Assembly: GCA_950097015.1 (NCBI GenBank)
Contig: CATNEN010000038.1
Coordinates: 5,873,001-5,937,000 of the forward strand
DNA: 64,000 nucleotides
Origin: Macrostomum hystrix
Lineage: Eukaryota; Platyhelminthes; Macrostomidae
Direction: 5' to 3'
This document shows positions 1 through 11,599 of this stretch, one piece after another. Position 1 is the stretch's first letter. Each line of letters begins with the position of its first letter. The notes beneath the pieces were generated by a model, which made no database searches, was not told the origin of the DNA, and worked only from the letters and a program-made list of their open reading frames with translations. Made by a program: the position numbers and the translations under genes.

Positions 1-678
1 GCAGCTGCTCAGAGGTGAGCACCCCGACTGCTTTGCCGGCCTGTCGTGGCACCCGGACACTGGAAGACCGGGTTGACGGCTGGTCGCGCCTGAAGGCACG
101 AACTGACTCGGCACCGATTTTAATGCCATGATGGACGGAATTGAGCATGTGTTTTATACTGCCAGACCATTCATTATTTCAATATATTTAAAGTCGCAGT
201 GTTTTGAAACAGCTGCATCTGTTAATGCCTTGCTTGGTCAATAACGTTTTACAATTTTACAATTATCCTGGTTTTATGTACGAAGCGATCGAAGGACAGT
301 TACTGTCTGACCTGTCTCATCTAACTTACAAGTGTTTCTGCCAACTCTTTTTAGTCCTGCATCATTAAACGGATTGCTGTGTGTCAAATTTTAACGATTG
401 GGGCAATGTTTTCAGATTACTCTTATAAATTTATTAGAGAAGCAAGCTAGCTTGCGAATACCGAATCGGAAGGGTGACAGGGTTATTTTGTGAGCTAAAT
501 ATTTTAAAGCTTGTAAAGAAGGACTGAAAATCATTTTTTTAGTTTTGTACTTTGTATCTCTCAGATTCTGGCTCAAATTTGGCCATTGTTTCTTAATTGG
601 CATTGAAATTTCAGCTTTTTGCAGTATCATGACCTAATTGCATATTCTCGCCATTGTGCTCCATTAATTTAGAGTTGA

Positions 679-680
<2 letters not shown>
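1..680. other. Intergenic, nothing recognised
   Basis: The first ~120 bases are GC-richer than what follows and may be the edge of a gene or repeat outside the window. The rest is AT-rich. I see no supported gene on either strand. Confidence 0.4.
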
Positions 681-713
<33 letters not shown>

Positions 714-1058
714 TGCAGCAGGGCTGCTGGAAATACACATCATTTTGTGACACTAGACCCGCAGCCAGCAAGGAGGCAATTCTGCCGATTTTGCTGATTC
801 CTGAGTACACACGCACACAGATACTGCACGCAGACGCTCACACTGGTGTGTACATTCTGTCCAGACTTTCTCATTGTCAGGCAGTGTACACTCTCACTGT
901 GCCTTCGAGGTTGGCCCACAAGGGCGTAAACTGCACGATAAGCCATCAAGCCTTCTCTCCGCGGCTGCGCCCCAAATGAATGTGGCCTCGCCGCGGAATC
1001 GAGCTCAAATACCTTGGTGCGAGAGGCAAACGCGTTAACCGTTCTGCCACTGACTCCC
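681..1058 (-). mobile_element. tRNA-derived SINE, full-length copy S1
   Basis: Read on the minus strand, the element starts at 1058 with a tRNA-like head. It carries an A-box-like stretch (GTGGCAGAACGGTTAACGCG) and a B-box-like stretch (GAGCTCGATTCC). A ~250-base unrelated body follows, ending in an (ATT)n tail seen as (AAT)n at 681-712 on the plus strand. The same head, body and tail recur at 4161-4523 and 26995-27370, with partial copies elsewhere. A pol III-transcribed SINE is the natural reading. The short open frames inside are not genes. Confidence 0.85.
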
Positions 1059-2189
1059 GACTCGAGACCATGGAATGCGCCCAACTTGATGGGCATGCTC
1101 AGTACTGAACTTTTCTCTTTTGAAATTTGTAAACAGCTTCCTTATTCTGATCGTTCACCATTACTGTGGCTGATATACGTGGACTAGTGCTTCAAGATTA
1201 TCTTTTTTTGACGTATCGTTTTTACTACTATTTTTTAGTACATTTTGTGCTTTTTCAGTCGACGCATTAAAAATTTGCAGTTTCATTCAGAATTAAATAA
1301 GTTTTTTTCTATTGAATTAAAATGCTATTCAAAGCAGTTTCTGTTATTTCCTGCGGCCATCGGGTCTAAAATGGTAGGCGCACTGTCCGTGACACGATAA
1401 TAATTAATTCTTCCGATGACTCCATTTATTAAACTCTACCTTCGGGCAAAATAAATATTTCCACACTGACTGATTTTAGAGCCATCAAAGAAAAAATACT
1501 GGAAAAATAACGAATAAAGGAAGTACAGGGGCCATCGTATTGTGTTGTTAATTGAAACAGAATTTCACTGCATGCTGTAATTAAATAGACAAGCTCATGC
1601 TCTTGAAAATACAAGTTAAAAATATTTTAGTCTATCAAATTCCAGTCGACAGAAGACATTGATTTATAACACACCTGACTACCAAATTTCTTTAGTTTAG
1701 GTAACTGTGGCATCCCACCTGCACTAAAGTTGATAGCAACCATGACACACTTGATACGAGAAAAATCCTGCTCTATATGCACAGATAAGCCCTCTTGTTT
1801 GTAACCCAATCGGATTTACTTGCCTTTAAGCCTCGTCTAACAAACTTTTAGTGATGTCAAGTGTGACAGGACCTGTCGTTCAAGTCTAAGGTACATACAC
1901 TCAATCACATCACCTGGGGGGTGTTTTCTGCTCATTTTTGGATCAGCATCGTGTCTAACTTCTTTTCTGCACTCTAGATGTCTAAATGTAGATATCTTGC
2001 ACTTTAGCTCAGCTTCTGAATACACGTCTTTTTTCATCCGATTGATCTTTAGCGCTATAATTCTCACACAAATAATCTTTTTTTAGCGGCTTGCTATTAA
2101 AAAACTGAGATAGAGAGAGAGAAAGTTTAAAGTTCGTTTTGTTTAGCAGTTAAGTTTTTTCCGAGGTTCTGAACGTTGTCGAGCATTTT
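1059..2189. other. AT-rich intergenic DNA
   Basis: AT-rich sequence with short chance open frames only. No repeat shared with other parts of the window was noticed. Confidence 0.4.
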
Positions 2190-2870
2190 TCTTTTCCTCG
2201 GATTTCGTCGGCGTAATGTGAAACGTCGTGAAAGTCGGTGCGCCGATAGAAGGCCAGGTGCGTACAGTGGCCGGAGGCTGATCGATGACCCACACTTAGG
2301 ACCGCGATGTTGCAGGAAGCTTCGGATGCAGACAGAATGGACAGCTTGGACAAGGGGACGGACAGGCATACCGAGCGATGTCCGAGGAAGAGGTTTTTTT
2401 GAAGGCGATGGAGGAAGGCGTTTGCGTACGGAACGAGCTACCCCCAGATGTTACGAGGCGAAGGATGATCGGCGTGCTGAGTGTGCAGGGGATGGTCGGT
2501 GTCCCGCAGCTGAATCCAAAATGAGCAGCAAGTAGCTTGCAATGGAGCTCCATAGAAGGACGCTGCATTCGGCCTGAAGGTCATGGATAGCGGTACTGGA
2601 GTGGCAGCCAGTGATGACCCGTAGCGCGGATTTCTGGGCGTTCTGCAGCAGCGACCAGCTGGTGGGGCTGAGAAGAGGGCTCCAGACAGGCGCACAATAG
2701 TTTGCGAGCGCACAAGAGCGCCCCAGGAGCTACCGGACAAGGTTTTGAGTATGTTTTTGTTGGCTCTGATAATGTTTGCAATGTTCTTAGCATAATTGTG
2801 AAATTTCAGCAGAGGGTCAAACGTTTTTAGTTGCAGCGGCGGCGTGGCAGAGAAGTCGTGGTTCGAGCTC
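2190..2870 (-). pseudogene. Jockey/CR1-like LINE reverse transcriptase remnant (C-terminal part)
   Basis: On the minus strand from about 2868 to 2438, an open stretch reads like the region after the RT catalytic core of Jockey-type non-LTR retrotransposons. It has LKTFDPLLKFHNYAKN, then NILKTLSGSSWG, which matches the usual 'LTFDxHI...LKALxGTSWG' pattern. The continuation jumps frames: segments resembling 'RALIRPxLEYGAPVW' and 'QNxALRxITG' lie in different registers around 2580-2700. No intact RT or endonuclease is present, so this is a decayed, 5'-truncated copy. Family assignment within Jockey/CR1 is tentative. Confidence 0.65.
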
Positions 2871-4160
2871 GAGCATCGGGCACAACAAATGGTCAGTCAA
2901 TGAAATGGCTTGTCTGAGTGCAGGTTCGCAGATGAAATTAACAGATTCAGCTCAAAAAACTATTGCTTAGACTCAAAAGTTTTTTTAAATCCTGTATATT
3001 TTCACAAGCTTGAATGCATCGAGTACGCATCACTCAGCACTGCATCCACTGCACGAGACGTTCTCAAAACGGAGGCCTATAATATATACTCAGCTGGATC
3101 AGCTCAGGCTGAAACAGATTAAGAGTAAGCCCTGTTATTAGTAATGGACGAAAAGCGTGCTTCTCTGTACTATAGTTACGAGAAAAGTAGCAATTCAACT
3201 TCACCTGATACACACAGGACACAATGAAGTCATATATCCCAACTTGTCACATTTGACAGCTGCAATCGTGGGTACGAACTAATTTGGGCCATGAAATACG
3301 GGCACGAAATTGAACTAATGATAACTAAATAGACAATTTTATAAGAATACAATTCGTAACTTTCTGCCGTGTATTAATTTTTTATCGTTATTATCACAAT
3401 ATTCACACCGATTGGGTGCTGATTTTTTGCGGTAATAACTCGACTACATGTTTTATTCAAAATACAATCAATAATGGGCGATAAAAATAGAAGAAGCATG
3501 CAGTTAAAACAATGTGAGAAACCCTAACAAAATAAGCAACAGCTAAATCAACACGATATATTTGAAATGGAGGACTAAAAACGGAAATTTAATCTGAACC
3601 TGGGATCTAAAGTACAGTGGAACAGTTGCAATACTCATTCTAAAATAAAGCTATGGCCTGAGGGCAGCAGCGTAGTTGACCTAATTTTGAGTAGTCTTCC
3701 ATGAAGCCCACTAGTCTTTCTGTTATTTCCATCCTTTCCTGTCTCATTATAGCTCGTACATAAAGCATACTGTCCTCGGCTGTCAAGCTTTGGAAATCCC
3801 GTACAGTGCCTGCCATGCTCTCTATGAATTCATCTCTAACTGTAATATAAACGGACCAATTGCACCTAAATATAATCTACTAGAATAAGTCGGTATAATC
3901 TACTTTTTGGTACGTGCAGGGTTTGTTTCAGTACGTTTTTCGCTTGCACTAATTTTGAATTTGCAACATTCTTGTTGTTTTAATCACCCTATACACAACA
4001 AACACTATTGATTGCTGCTTCTTCGAGCATTTGAGTAATCAGTATATTCAACAGGATGGTCCTTGTGTTGAGCCTCGAAGCTGATGTCTCAAACGAGGAA
4101 AGCTCAGACGACGACGTCTTAACGGTGGAATCTAGTGAGGCTGAAAATTCTGTTAAAGAT
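2871..4160. other. AT-rich intergenic DNA
   Basis: No coding signal, RNA gene or shared repeat recognised. Confidence 0.4.
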
Positions 4161-4523
4161 AAATAATAAATACTGGAGGAGGGCTGCGGACAATGGCACA
4201 TAATTTGGTGACAGTAGACCCGCAGGCAGGCAGCGAGGAAGCAATACTGTTCATATAGCTGACTCCTGAGCACAAATATACAGTACACAAGGTCAGGTAC
4301 ACGCTCACACAGGTGCGTACATCTGCCCTGACTTTTTCATCGTCAGGCAGTGTACACTCTCACTGTGTCTTGGAGGCTGGCTCTCAAGGAAATAAACTCT
4401 GCGTCAGGCCCCAAGCTTTCCCTCCGCGCCTGCGTCCCAAATTAATGTGGACTCGCCGCAGAATCGAGTTCAAGGACTTTCGGTGCGAGAAGCAAACGCG
4501 CTAACCGCTCTGCCACTCACCCC
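4161..4523 (-). mobile_element. tRNA-derived SINE, full-length copy S2
   Basis: Same organisation as S1: tRNA-like head at 4445-4523 (minus sense), conserved body, and a short TTATTATT-type tail at about 4161-4172. It lies about 100 bases from the left end of the mariner element. Confidence 0.85.
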
Positions 4524-4624
4524 GCGTTGAAGATTTCTTCTTTGGCAATCTCTGGAATATTGTAACTCAATATTGGAGTTACAATTTGGAGATGGCTTGA
4601 GCAACGCTAAACTCAGCATAGCTA

Positions 4625-5984
4625 CTTCGGGTGTGTCATAAGTAATGTCACTGAGGGTAAAACAGACCAACTAACAATCGCAAATGAACGAAACTGTATC
4701 AATCAACAACATAGTGTCCCCCAATATCAATCACCCTCTGGCAGTGCTCGTACAGCTTCTCTACCTCAGCCTGCAGGTGTTTTTCCTCCAGCTGTCGGAA
4801 CCAGTGCAACGCGGCTTCTTTGACCTCATCATGGTTTGCGAAACTTCTCTGGGAAAAGTCTGCCTTCAGCCATTTAAAGAGAAACCTGTCGCACAAGTTG
4901 AAGTCTGGGCTGTAGGGACTCTGCCAGAGCAGATTTACTCGCCGTCCAGCCAGAAAATCCGAAACAGCCTGACAGGTGTGGGGCCGTGCGTTGTCCATCT
5001 GCCACAGAACTTCGTTCAGGTGAATCGGGTTTGACCGGAGCGTGCGCCAGAGGTTCCCAGTGTGTCGGACAAAGTCGATGAAGTACTGGCCATCGACCTT
5101 GGTGTTTGGCGGAGTTGTACAGATGGAGACTCGTTTGTTTGGCGTGAATGCCACCAGCAGCATGGTCTTCTTGTCTGAGATGGACCTCCTGGTCACAGTC
5201 AGCCTGGAGTCCCCAGCTCCCAGCCAGCAGCGATTGTCTGCCTTGCTGCTTTTGCCATCCAGGTGGAGCCAGGTCTCATCCTCAACAACCAGGCAGTTTA
5301 GGATGTCATCCAAGCCCCGGCTGCTGAACACCTTGCGGATCTGATTGGCGCAGTTCACACGGGCCTGACGTTGGTCCGCAGTGAGGTCATGGGGCACCCA
5401 GACCGAGCAGACGTTTCGGAGATGGAGATCCTCTGTCAAGATGCGATGGACTGTCTTGAAATCAATCTCCAAGCAGTCCGCTAGCTCCCTGACAGACTGC
5501 CGCGGGTCTTCCTTGACCAGGTCGCTGATGACTTCGATGTTCTCTATTGTCCTGGTTGAACATGGTCGTCCAGATCTGGCGGCATCTCCCAATTCGAACC
5601 CAGGATCAGTAAAGTTCTGAAACCACCTGCAAATTGTCCTGCGAGTTGGGCAGTTGTCTGGCAGTGTGTTCCGGAGATCCTCCTCTACTTCAAGTGCAGA
5701 TTTTCCAAGCTTGAAGCGAATGAAAGCGTAGAACTGGATGTGCGTCTTGTCGTGATTCATGTTGAGTTTTGCTCGTTGCAAAAAGAAGATTTCATCGCGT
5801 TGCGCTTGCTAAATCTGATTAACAAATTCTTGCGACAGTTTTGGCCATAGACATTAAAATTGCTGCTCAGGTGTGGTGGCAACTTCTCAATAAATGTACT
5901 TTCAGAATATAATATATTTGGATGATTATTGCTTTGGGTTCCCGCACAACAACCACAGTGACATTACTTATGACACACCCGTAG
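4625..5984 (-). mobile_element. Complete mariner (Tc1/mariner) DNA transposon
   Basis: A 1360-bp element with 29-bp terminal inverted repeats at 4625-4653 and 5956-5984. The outer part reads CTWCGGGTGTGTCATAAG, and the two ends match at all but one position. It is flanked by TA at 4623-4624 and 5985-5986, the expected mariner target duplication. One intact transposase gene (4699-5760, minus) fills most of the interior. Near-identical ends and an unbroken frame suggest recent insertion. Confidence 0.95.
4699..5760 (-). CDS. Mariner transposase, intact DD34D
   Basis: A 353-residue cut-and-paste transposase that binds the element's inverted repeats and moves it by DNA cleavage and strand transfer. 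The start is the ATG at 5760, opening MNHDKTHIQF; seven upstream in-frame codons lack an ATG. The N-terminal half has the paired helix-turn-helix region, including a TRRTICRWFQNF segment near residue 45. The linker motif WVPHDLT is at about 121-127. The catalytic triad is complete: Asp161 in VVEDETW, Asp256 in QMDNARPH, and Asp291 in SPDFNLCDRF, with 34 residues between the second and third Asp, as in mariner. Length is typical (about 345). No frameshift or stop was seen, so activity is plausible but untested. Confidence 0.95.
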   Translation of the reverse strand: MNHDKTHIQFYAFIRFKLGKSALEVEEDLRNTLPDNCPTRRTICRWFQNFTDPGFELGDAARSGRPCSTRTIENIEVISDLVKEDPRQSVRELADCLEIDFKTVHRILTEDLHLRNVCSVWVPHDLTADQRQARVNCANQIRKVFSSRGLDDILNCLVVEDETWLHLDGKSSKADNRCWLGAGDSRLTVTRRSISDKKTMLLVAFTPNKRVSICTTPPNTKVDGQYFIDFVRHTGNLWRTLRSNPIHLNEVLWQMDNARPHTCQAVSDFLAGRRVNLLWQSPYSPDFNLCDRFLFKWLKADFSQRSFANHDEVKEAALHWFRQLEEKHLQAEVEKLYEHCQRVIDIGGHYVVD

Positions 5985-5986
5985 TA

Positions 5987-7569
5987 AAATAATGTGCTGA
6001 GCTCAGTCAAGCTCAAGCACACTAAACAACTACACCAAGTTTGTGAGAGGAGTCAATAGACTGGAATGGCGCCTCCAAATGAACCATCCCAACAAGAAGA
6101 CTCCCCTATGGCAGTAAAAGTAGGCGTTTCATCAGCAATTCCAACCGGAGCACAACTCCTGGGTTGCCTAACGAATTGCCTGTGAATCCCGCGCTTTTCT
6201 GCGCTTTTCGGAAGCCCGCATCAACTTTGCTGATATGGACCACTGGTCCAGGAAAGTTGCGAAGAACGTCATCTGCAAAACAGCCTGCTGGCCAAGGAGA
6301 AAAACCTTCAAAGCTCGGCCGTTCTGCATTCGAACTCAGTAATGACCTCAGCGCGAGAGGCTACCCGCTCTGCCCCATTTCCCCCGCATAAGGTGTATGA
6401 TTTCCCAAGTTAAACTGGGCTAAAGAGCTAATGATGCAGAAAACACGAATCGTCTTACTTTAGGGACAACTTTGGTCCATTCAGGTCTCAAAACTTACAC
6501 TCTGAGCAGATAAATCGCTGGAACATCTCAAAAGAAAATGGCACAGTTTATAGGTGGGGTCGACAACGCAACGTACGAGGCTCGTACATTTTCCAAATGC
6601 CGAATTTTGTTTCCCAGTGGATTAGTCTCTAATCAACCATAAATGGAAATTCTGTCTCGGTGGCCTCTTTAAGACACTCTAGTTTGTTAGAATCAGTTTG
6701 AAAGGAGATCCTGGATGATGAAGTGGAGACTTTAAATAGTCGCACTTTAAGCACGAGCAATTCAAAAAAATATATATTTCGGCATAATCGAAAAAGGAGA
6801 TGATGGATTTCTCGTCAAAACCAGAGAGCTTTCACATGCATAATTTAGAGCGCTATTAGCTAGTCGCGTCAAGTCGTCACATATTTAGTCGTTAATGAAG
6901 TGCACCAGGTGATGTTAGACATGATTTAGAGAACAGAACTACAGCTTAACACTTCCTATTGCGACCGAGGCCTGAGATCACTGAAATCTTTTTGCTGCAC
7001 CAATTTTGAATGATAGTAAGATAGTAAGAATGATAGTATTAGCAGAGCTGAGGGCCCTGACACATTTGTCGAGGAAGTTGTAAATGTTTTTGTTTAAAAG
7101 AATCAAGTTAAGTCGGTGATTATTTTATTGGTCGAAGAAGTCAATCGATTGATTGAGTAAAAGCCTTGCATGGGCTAGTCTTGCAGTTGAATGTATTTAT
7201 ACATGTATTGCGTAATAACCGGAAATTTCAAGAAAATGCTTACGGCATAACAAAGCAATCTAGATAATATTATTTTATACACTCAGTGAATTATACTGCG
7301 TATATGGAGCACATTATTATTTTTTACTAGTAAAATACATTTAAATAACACAGTGCTACTGAACATAGTTTTCTGAAAAACAGCGAATAATCAGTTTACG
7401 CATATTATGGAAACTTCTAATAATATAATATATTAGAGTGCAAAAAGCAACAATAGTATGAAAATTCTCTACAAAATAAAGCACTAAGCTATATTTATTG
7501 TTGGTCTGCAGGCTGCCTATAGATCGACAAGCATGAATACAAAATCAAGAGGTAGTAAGCAGTAAGTAT
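5987..7569. other. Intergenic DNA
   Basis: AT-rich. Short open frames (for example near 6164-6391) show no recognisable domain and no splice context. Nothing supported. Confidence 0.4.
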
Positions 7570-7790
7570 ATTGAATTAGATTAGACGGGCTGGTACGCAC
7601 CGACACTCTGGGCTTGGCTTGCAATTAACGCCAAGGAGAGCCAACCCTTGGGGCACAATTTATAACGAACTGTATAATAAGAAGAATGTTAGTGCAGATG
7701 TACAAGACTATGTGAGTGTATTATTCCCGCGCACGTGTATAAAAGTGTGCCTGCGTGTGCTGAGATGGGCTAAATTGTTGATTGAATGAG
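7570..7790 (+). mobile_element. Degenerate SINE copy (S9)
   Basis: The core around 7617-7660 (TTGCAATTAACGCCAAGGAG and the following 'gagccaaccc') matches the SINE body ('gtgcaatt.acgccc..agggccaacc'). The piece near 7700-7780 matches the tail half loosely. The head at about 7590 is barely recognisable. This is an old, decayed copy. Confidence 0.5.
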
Positions 7791-9548
7791 CAATTGATGA
7801 ACAATTCCGAGTAAGTTTTCCTACTTAAAACATTAAATAAATCATGAAACTAAACATGTAATTATATCTTCAACTTCCCAACAAGGTCTCTATATCCTAT
7901 TATAGATTGAACAGTTTATCCCGGATCAAAAGGATCGGCCACTTAAAAAAAGCTTTTTTTAACGAGAAAGCATCTAGAAAAAAAAATAACATGAAGTCTA
8001 AGTTCTTTAGGCCTCCTATAAAAAGCCGAAGCGACCAGGAATTAATCGAGACTCCCTAGCGAACGCGCCACAGACAGGGACTGTCACGCTTCGTCGACTT
8101 CAAGTGGTCGGATCTCAGTAAGTGCATCTGGCGCGACCGTGTGAATTGATTTTTATAGCCGAATTCCTATATCTCTTCTCAGAATGAGTGAAGGCACTTT
8201 TTCTCTCATTGCTCACTCAACTCACTGCCTGATCACAGGCAAAGTACGCTACGAAGTAAAGTTCTTTTCGGGGTATACTCGTATTTATGGCGTCCCATAG
8301 ATTCTTAGTTTGCCCAGTCAGAATAGTGGCAAGGGTCGCGCCCTCAGCGGCTGTCTATGGTATAAACCAGAAAACTTGTTCAGAAATAAGTGACGCTTTG
8401 CCACAGACATTCTCGGTGGGGCCTGAGCAGCCTATTAGCATTGTAGCAATCAACCAATTCCCCACTCTACTGGAACACTTTGTGTCCTATAGCAAGACAC
8501 TTAACTACGCGTTGCTTCAGTTCACCTAGCTGTTCAGTCCATGGACGTTCAGTCCATGTTCAGTCCAGCTGTGTTCTTACTGACGGCTGCACACCTGACC
8601 TAATTGAGGCCATATAAAGCGTGCTTTAAACTACAGAAGTCAATCTTTCTTGCTTAAATGTCAAGGCCTCAAAAACATAGTAAATGAAGAAATATTGCGT
8701 TTTGCTTGTCTGTCCAACTGTCAATTACCTGTCTGTCTCTCTGCTTTTAGGCCTGTCCTTACTGGATAGGACAGTCATCAACCTGAAGGATTTGAGTAGT
8801 GAAAGGAATTTCATTTGGTCATATTTATTCAGACGAAAAAAAATTAATATGGAAAGGTCGTCGCACCGATAATACTTCAAGGTTAAAAAATAGACTCAGT
8901 AATTTTCGCATCGGAATTAGGATTAGCCATTTCCTTGTGCTTGCCAGAAATTTTCTAACCTGACTTTCAGGCGGCTTTCATCAAAGGAATTGCGATTCGC
9001 GTGATAAAAAATGACTTTTTACCTCTGTCCGCACATTAGACTATTGAATAATGGGTTCACCGGCGAAATTTTTCTTGAGCCCCACCTGAGACAAGAGGCT
9101 GAGGTGCAAGTTTTGGAAAGCTCCGGGAGTACGAGGAGTATGAACGAACTCTATCCCACAGAGCTCACAAGATTGCATGCATAACAGTTTACCAACTACT
9201 TTTTTTCCAGCTCGTCAGACAGAGGCTCCCAGTCTGAACGGAACTGGAAACTTCGAAGGCCGAAAAATGATGCGCTTTTTGCTCTGAAGGCTGGCTGAGA
9301 AGTTGAGAGCAGTATTAAAGTAAAACAAAACTAACTTAATTTGATTCGTCTGGCATGTCGGAGTAAAGTCGGGATTCTACTTCTGTTGAGTGAGTCCTTG
9401 ACACTCAGGTTACTCCATTTTTTTTCTACACGGCTAAGCACCTTAATATTTACTTTGTGAGGCCTTTTAATACCCTCAGCTAATACTTTAGCTATTTTAA
9501 GCTACTTGTCGTTTTATCAAAACTCACCCGTCATTTCTTAGTAGCTAC
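7791..9548. other. Intergenic DNA
   Basis: Three spaced copies of TTCAGTCCA lie at about 8535-8568. A TACTCGTA octamer is at 8276-8283. No gene recognised. Confidence 0.4.
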
Positions 9549-10050
9549 GTTCATGAGTTCACAAGTTCACGAGTTCACAAGTTCACGAGTTCACAAGTTC
9601 ACGAGTTCACAAGTTCACGAGTTCAGAAGTTCACGAGTTCAGAAGTTCACGAGTTAAGAAGTTCACGAGTTCAGAAGTTCACGAGTTCACAAGTTCACGA
9701 GTTCAGAAGTTCACGAGTTCACAAGTTCACGAGTTCAGAAGTTCACGAGTTCACAAGTTCACGAGTTCACAAGTTCACGAGTTCACAAGTTCACGAGTTC
9801 ACAAGTTCACGAGTTCACAAGTTCACGAGTTCACAAGTTCACGAGTTCACAAGTTCACGAGTTCACAAGTTCACGAGTTCACAAGTTCACGAGTTCACAA
9901 GTTCACGAGTTCACAAGTTCACGAGTTCACAAGTTCACGAGTTCACAAGTTCACGAGTTCACAAGTTCACGAGTTCACAAGTTCACGAGTTCACAAGTTC
10001 ACGAGTTCACAAGTTCACGAGTTCACAAGTTCACGAGTTCACAAGTTCAC
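9549..10050. repeat. 16-bp tandem satellite, ~31 copies
   Basis: The unit is GTTCACGAGTTCACAA, made of two 8-bp halves (GTTCACGA and GTTCACAA). The 5' third (about 9600-9740) carries many GTTCAGAA variants; the 3' two thirds are almost perfectly homogeneous, which suggests recent expansion there. Each 8-bp half contains AGTTCA. Confidence 0.95.
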
Positions 10051-10599
10051 GGCAGAAATAGTTCACGATAGAAATTTACACGGCAGAAATCTCTCTTGAA
10101 ACTGTAGCAGCTGAATGCAGCTGATAACACACCTGCTCAGAGTTGTACGAGCGTACCATCGAACATTTCGTAAAAAACGCAAGACAACGCTCTGTTCTTG
10201 ATCTATTTCTGGTCACCTGGTCGCGCTTCATCAAGCACCTGTTCATCCTGAGGTTCTTCACCGTCCTTATGTGTTTTTGCTTGGAAAGTCGGTCGTCGAG
10301 ATCTTTGTCTGGATATAAATAAGTAGAGATGGGAAATTTCTATTAAAAGTCTGGATAAAAGGATGGCAACGACTGTTATTAGGCTGGCTGCAGGCACATT
10401 GTTTCATTGTGCCAGATTTAGCTGTTGAACGCCTGTACGTAGAAGTTAAGAGTCAGGTATTAGAGTGCTCTCGGTGAGCTATCATTGTTGTCCGGCTCAA
10501 ATTTTATACATATTTCAGCACAATTTGCAGGAAAAATAACTGGCATATACCTAAAGTATTTGGTCACAAATATCCTTGGCCACCGATCTCCTAGTATTA
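10051..10599. other. Intergenic DNA
   Basis: Unique-looking sequence without a supported gene, between the satellite and a trinucleotide microsatellite. Confidence 0.4.
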
Positions 10600-10623
10600 T
10601 TATTATTATTATTATTCATTATT

Positions 10624-10654
<31 letters not shown>

Positions 10655-10658
10655 TTAC
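10600..10658. repeat. (ATT)n microsatellite
   Basis: About 59 bases of ATT repeats with two interruptions. In this genome such runs also end SINE and LINE copies, so it may mark the tail of the adjacent LINE remnant. Confidence 0.85.
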
Positions 10659-10689
10659 TAGGGTCTTTGGTTAGGCATTAGGTTTGCTT

Positions 10690-11470
10690 TCAGCATGAGA
10701 CTTCCTTTCTATGTTGCGCAATCGGCCGAATTCAGTGATACAGTGTTCCTGTAGGTCGCAACATGATCGCTGCTGTTTTCGCCTCCGAGAGCTTCAGACC
10801 GCAGCGACCCGTTCATTTCTCAGCTCGGTGCAGATGAAATCTTAATGAGGTCCCTGGGAATATCAGGGGACAGGCCAGACGCCACAACAGTAACGTCGTC
10901 CGCGAACCCCACCTTCAGGATTGGCTTGGGCAGGCATCCCAAAGGAGCTGATCGATGACCATGTTCCAGAGAATTCCAGGGTACCCTTCCATGCGTGCTT
11001 CCCGTGCGGACGGGGAGCGGCTGTTGGTGGCCCTGCCGGCTGGCAGTGACTGGTCATTGACATATAACCAAGTGTGCGTAAACGTCTCAAGCTCGTGTAT
11101 AGTTTATGGCCCAAAGGCCATCAAAGAAATAGATTGAAGTGTGCAGTAAATTCCGCAACTGTGCGGTAAATGATGCCCCACTTGATCTCCGTGCCATCCC
11201 TCTTCTGAGCTACTATGCCGTAAATCCCAGACGGGTATTGTCTATGGGCCGAAGGAGCTGGTCTTGCGCACACACACTTGGTCATAAATCAATGCACTTA
11301 TGCTAGGATTCCTAGTGCGCAAATCTACAATTTACATAATCCACCTTTTGAGGAACAAGTGCGTTAGTCTCTCACTGAGGGCTCTGCGGAGCGTCTCAAA
11401 GAGGACGTTGTCAAAGGCACCACCATGTCGAAGGACGTGCAACTTGCTTTCGGTGTAGCAAACCGACCTA
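10690..11470 (-). pseudogene. LINE reverse transcriptase remnant, interrupted by a MITE
   Basis: Minus-strand reading gives RT blocks in the right order. At about 11440-11350, GAFDNVLFETLRRALSERL matches the 'AFDNVxxxxLLxAL' block. After the MITE at 11055-11331, LWNMVIDQLL (about 10940) matches the 'GVPQGG..SPLLWNLVID' block. Then comes GFADDVTVVASGL (about 10895), the catalytic [YF]ADD box, and CGLKLSEAKTAAIML (about 10790), the 'GLxxNxxKT' block. The blocks fall in different frames with stops, so the RT is dead. The (ATT)n run just beyond may be its tail. Confidence 0.75.
11055..11331 (-). mobile_element. MITE copy A (non-autonomous DNA element)
   Basis: A 240-bp core (11055-11294) is bounded by imperfect inverted repeats: CATTGACATATAACCAAGTG at the left end and, reverse-complemented, CATTGATTTATGACCAAGTG at the right. 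It is almost identical to copy B at 20867-21106 in opposite orientation, with only a handful of mismatches. Shared sequence continues past the right end to about 11331 through a near-palindrome (11300-11317). No transposase is encoded. It splits the RT blocks of the surrounding LINE. A clear target duplication was not seen. Confidence 0.8.
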
Positions 11471-11599
11471 AAAGCGCGATTGTTGTCCTTAAACGGCGTG
11501 TTATTCAGTTCTCACGTGTTATTTTCTGCGCCTGAGCACCATTCTCTTCACCTGCTTGACGAGGAAGAATTCAGGTCGATTTGTCTGAAGGTCTTAATT

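Noticed and set aside
713-1096. Overlapping frames of 88 and 118 codons
   Set aside because: They lie inside SINE copy S1; similar frames recur in the other SINE copies.
9549-10050. CRISPR-like array
   Set aside because: Units are contiguous with no unique spacers, and the context is an animal genome; it is a satellite.
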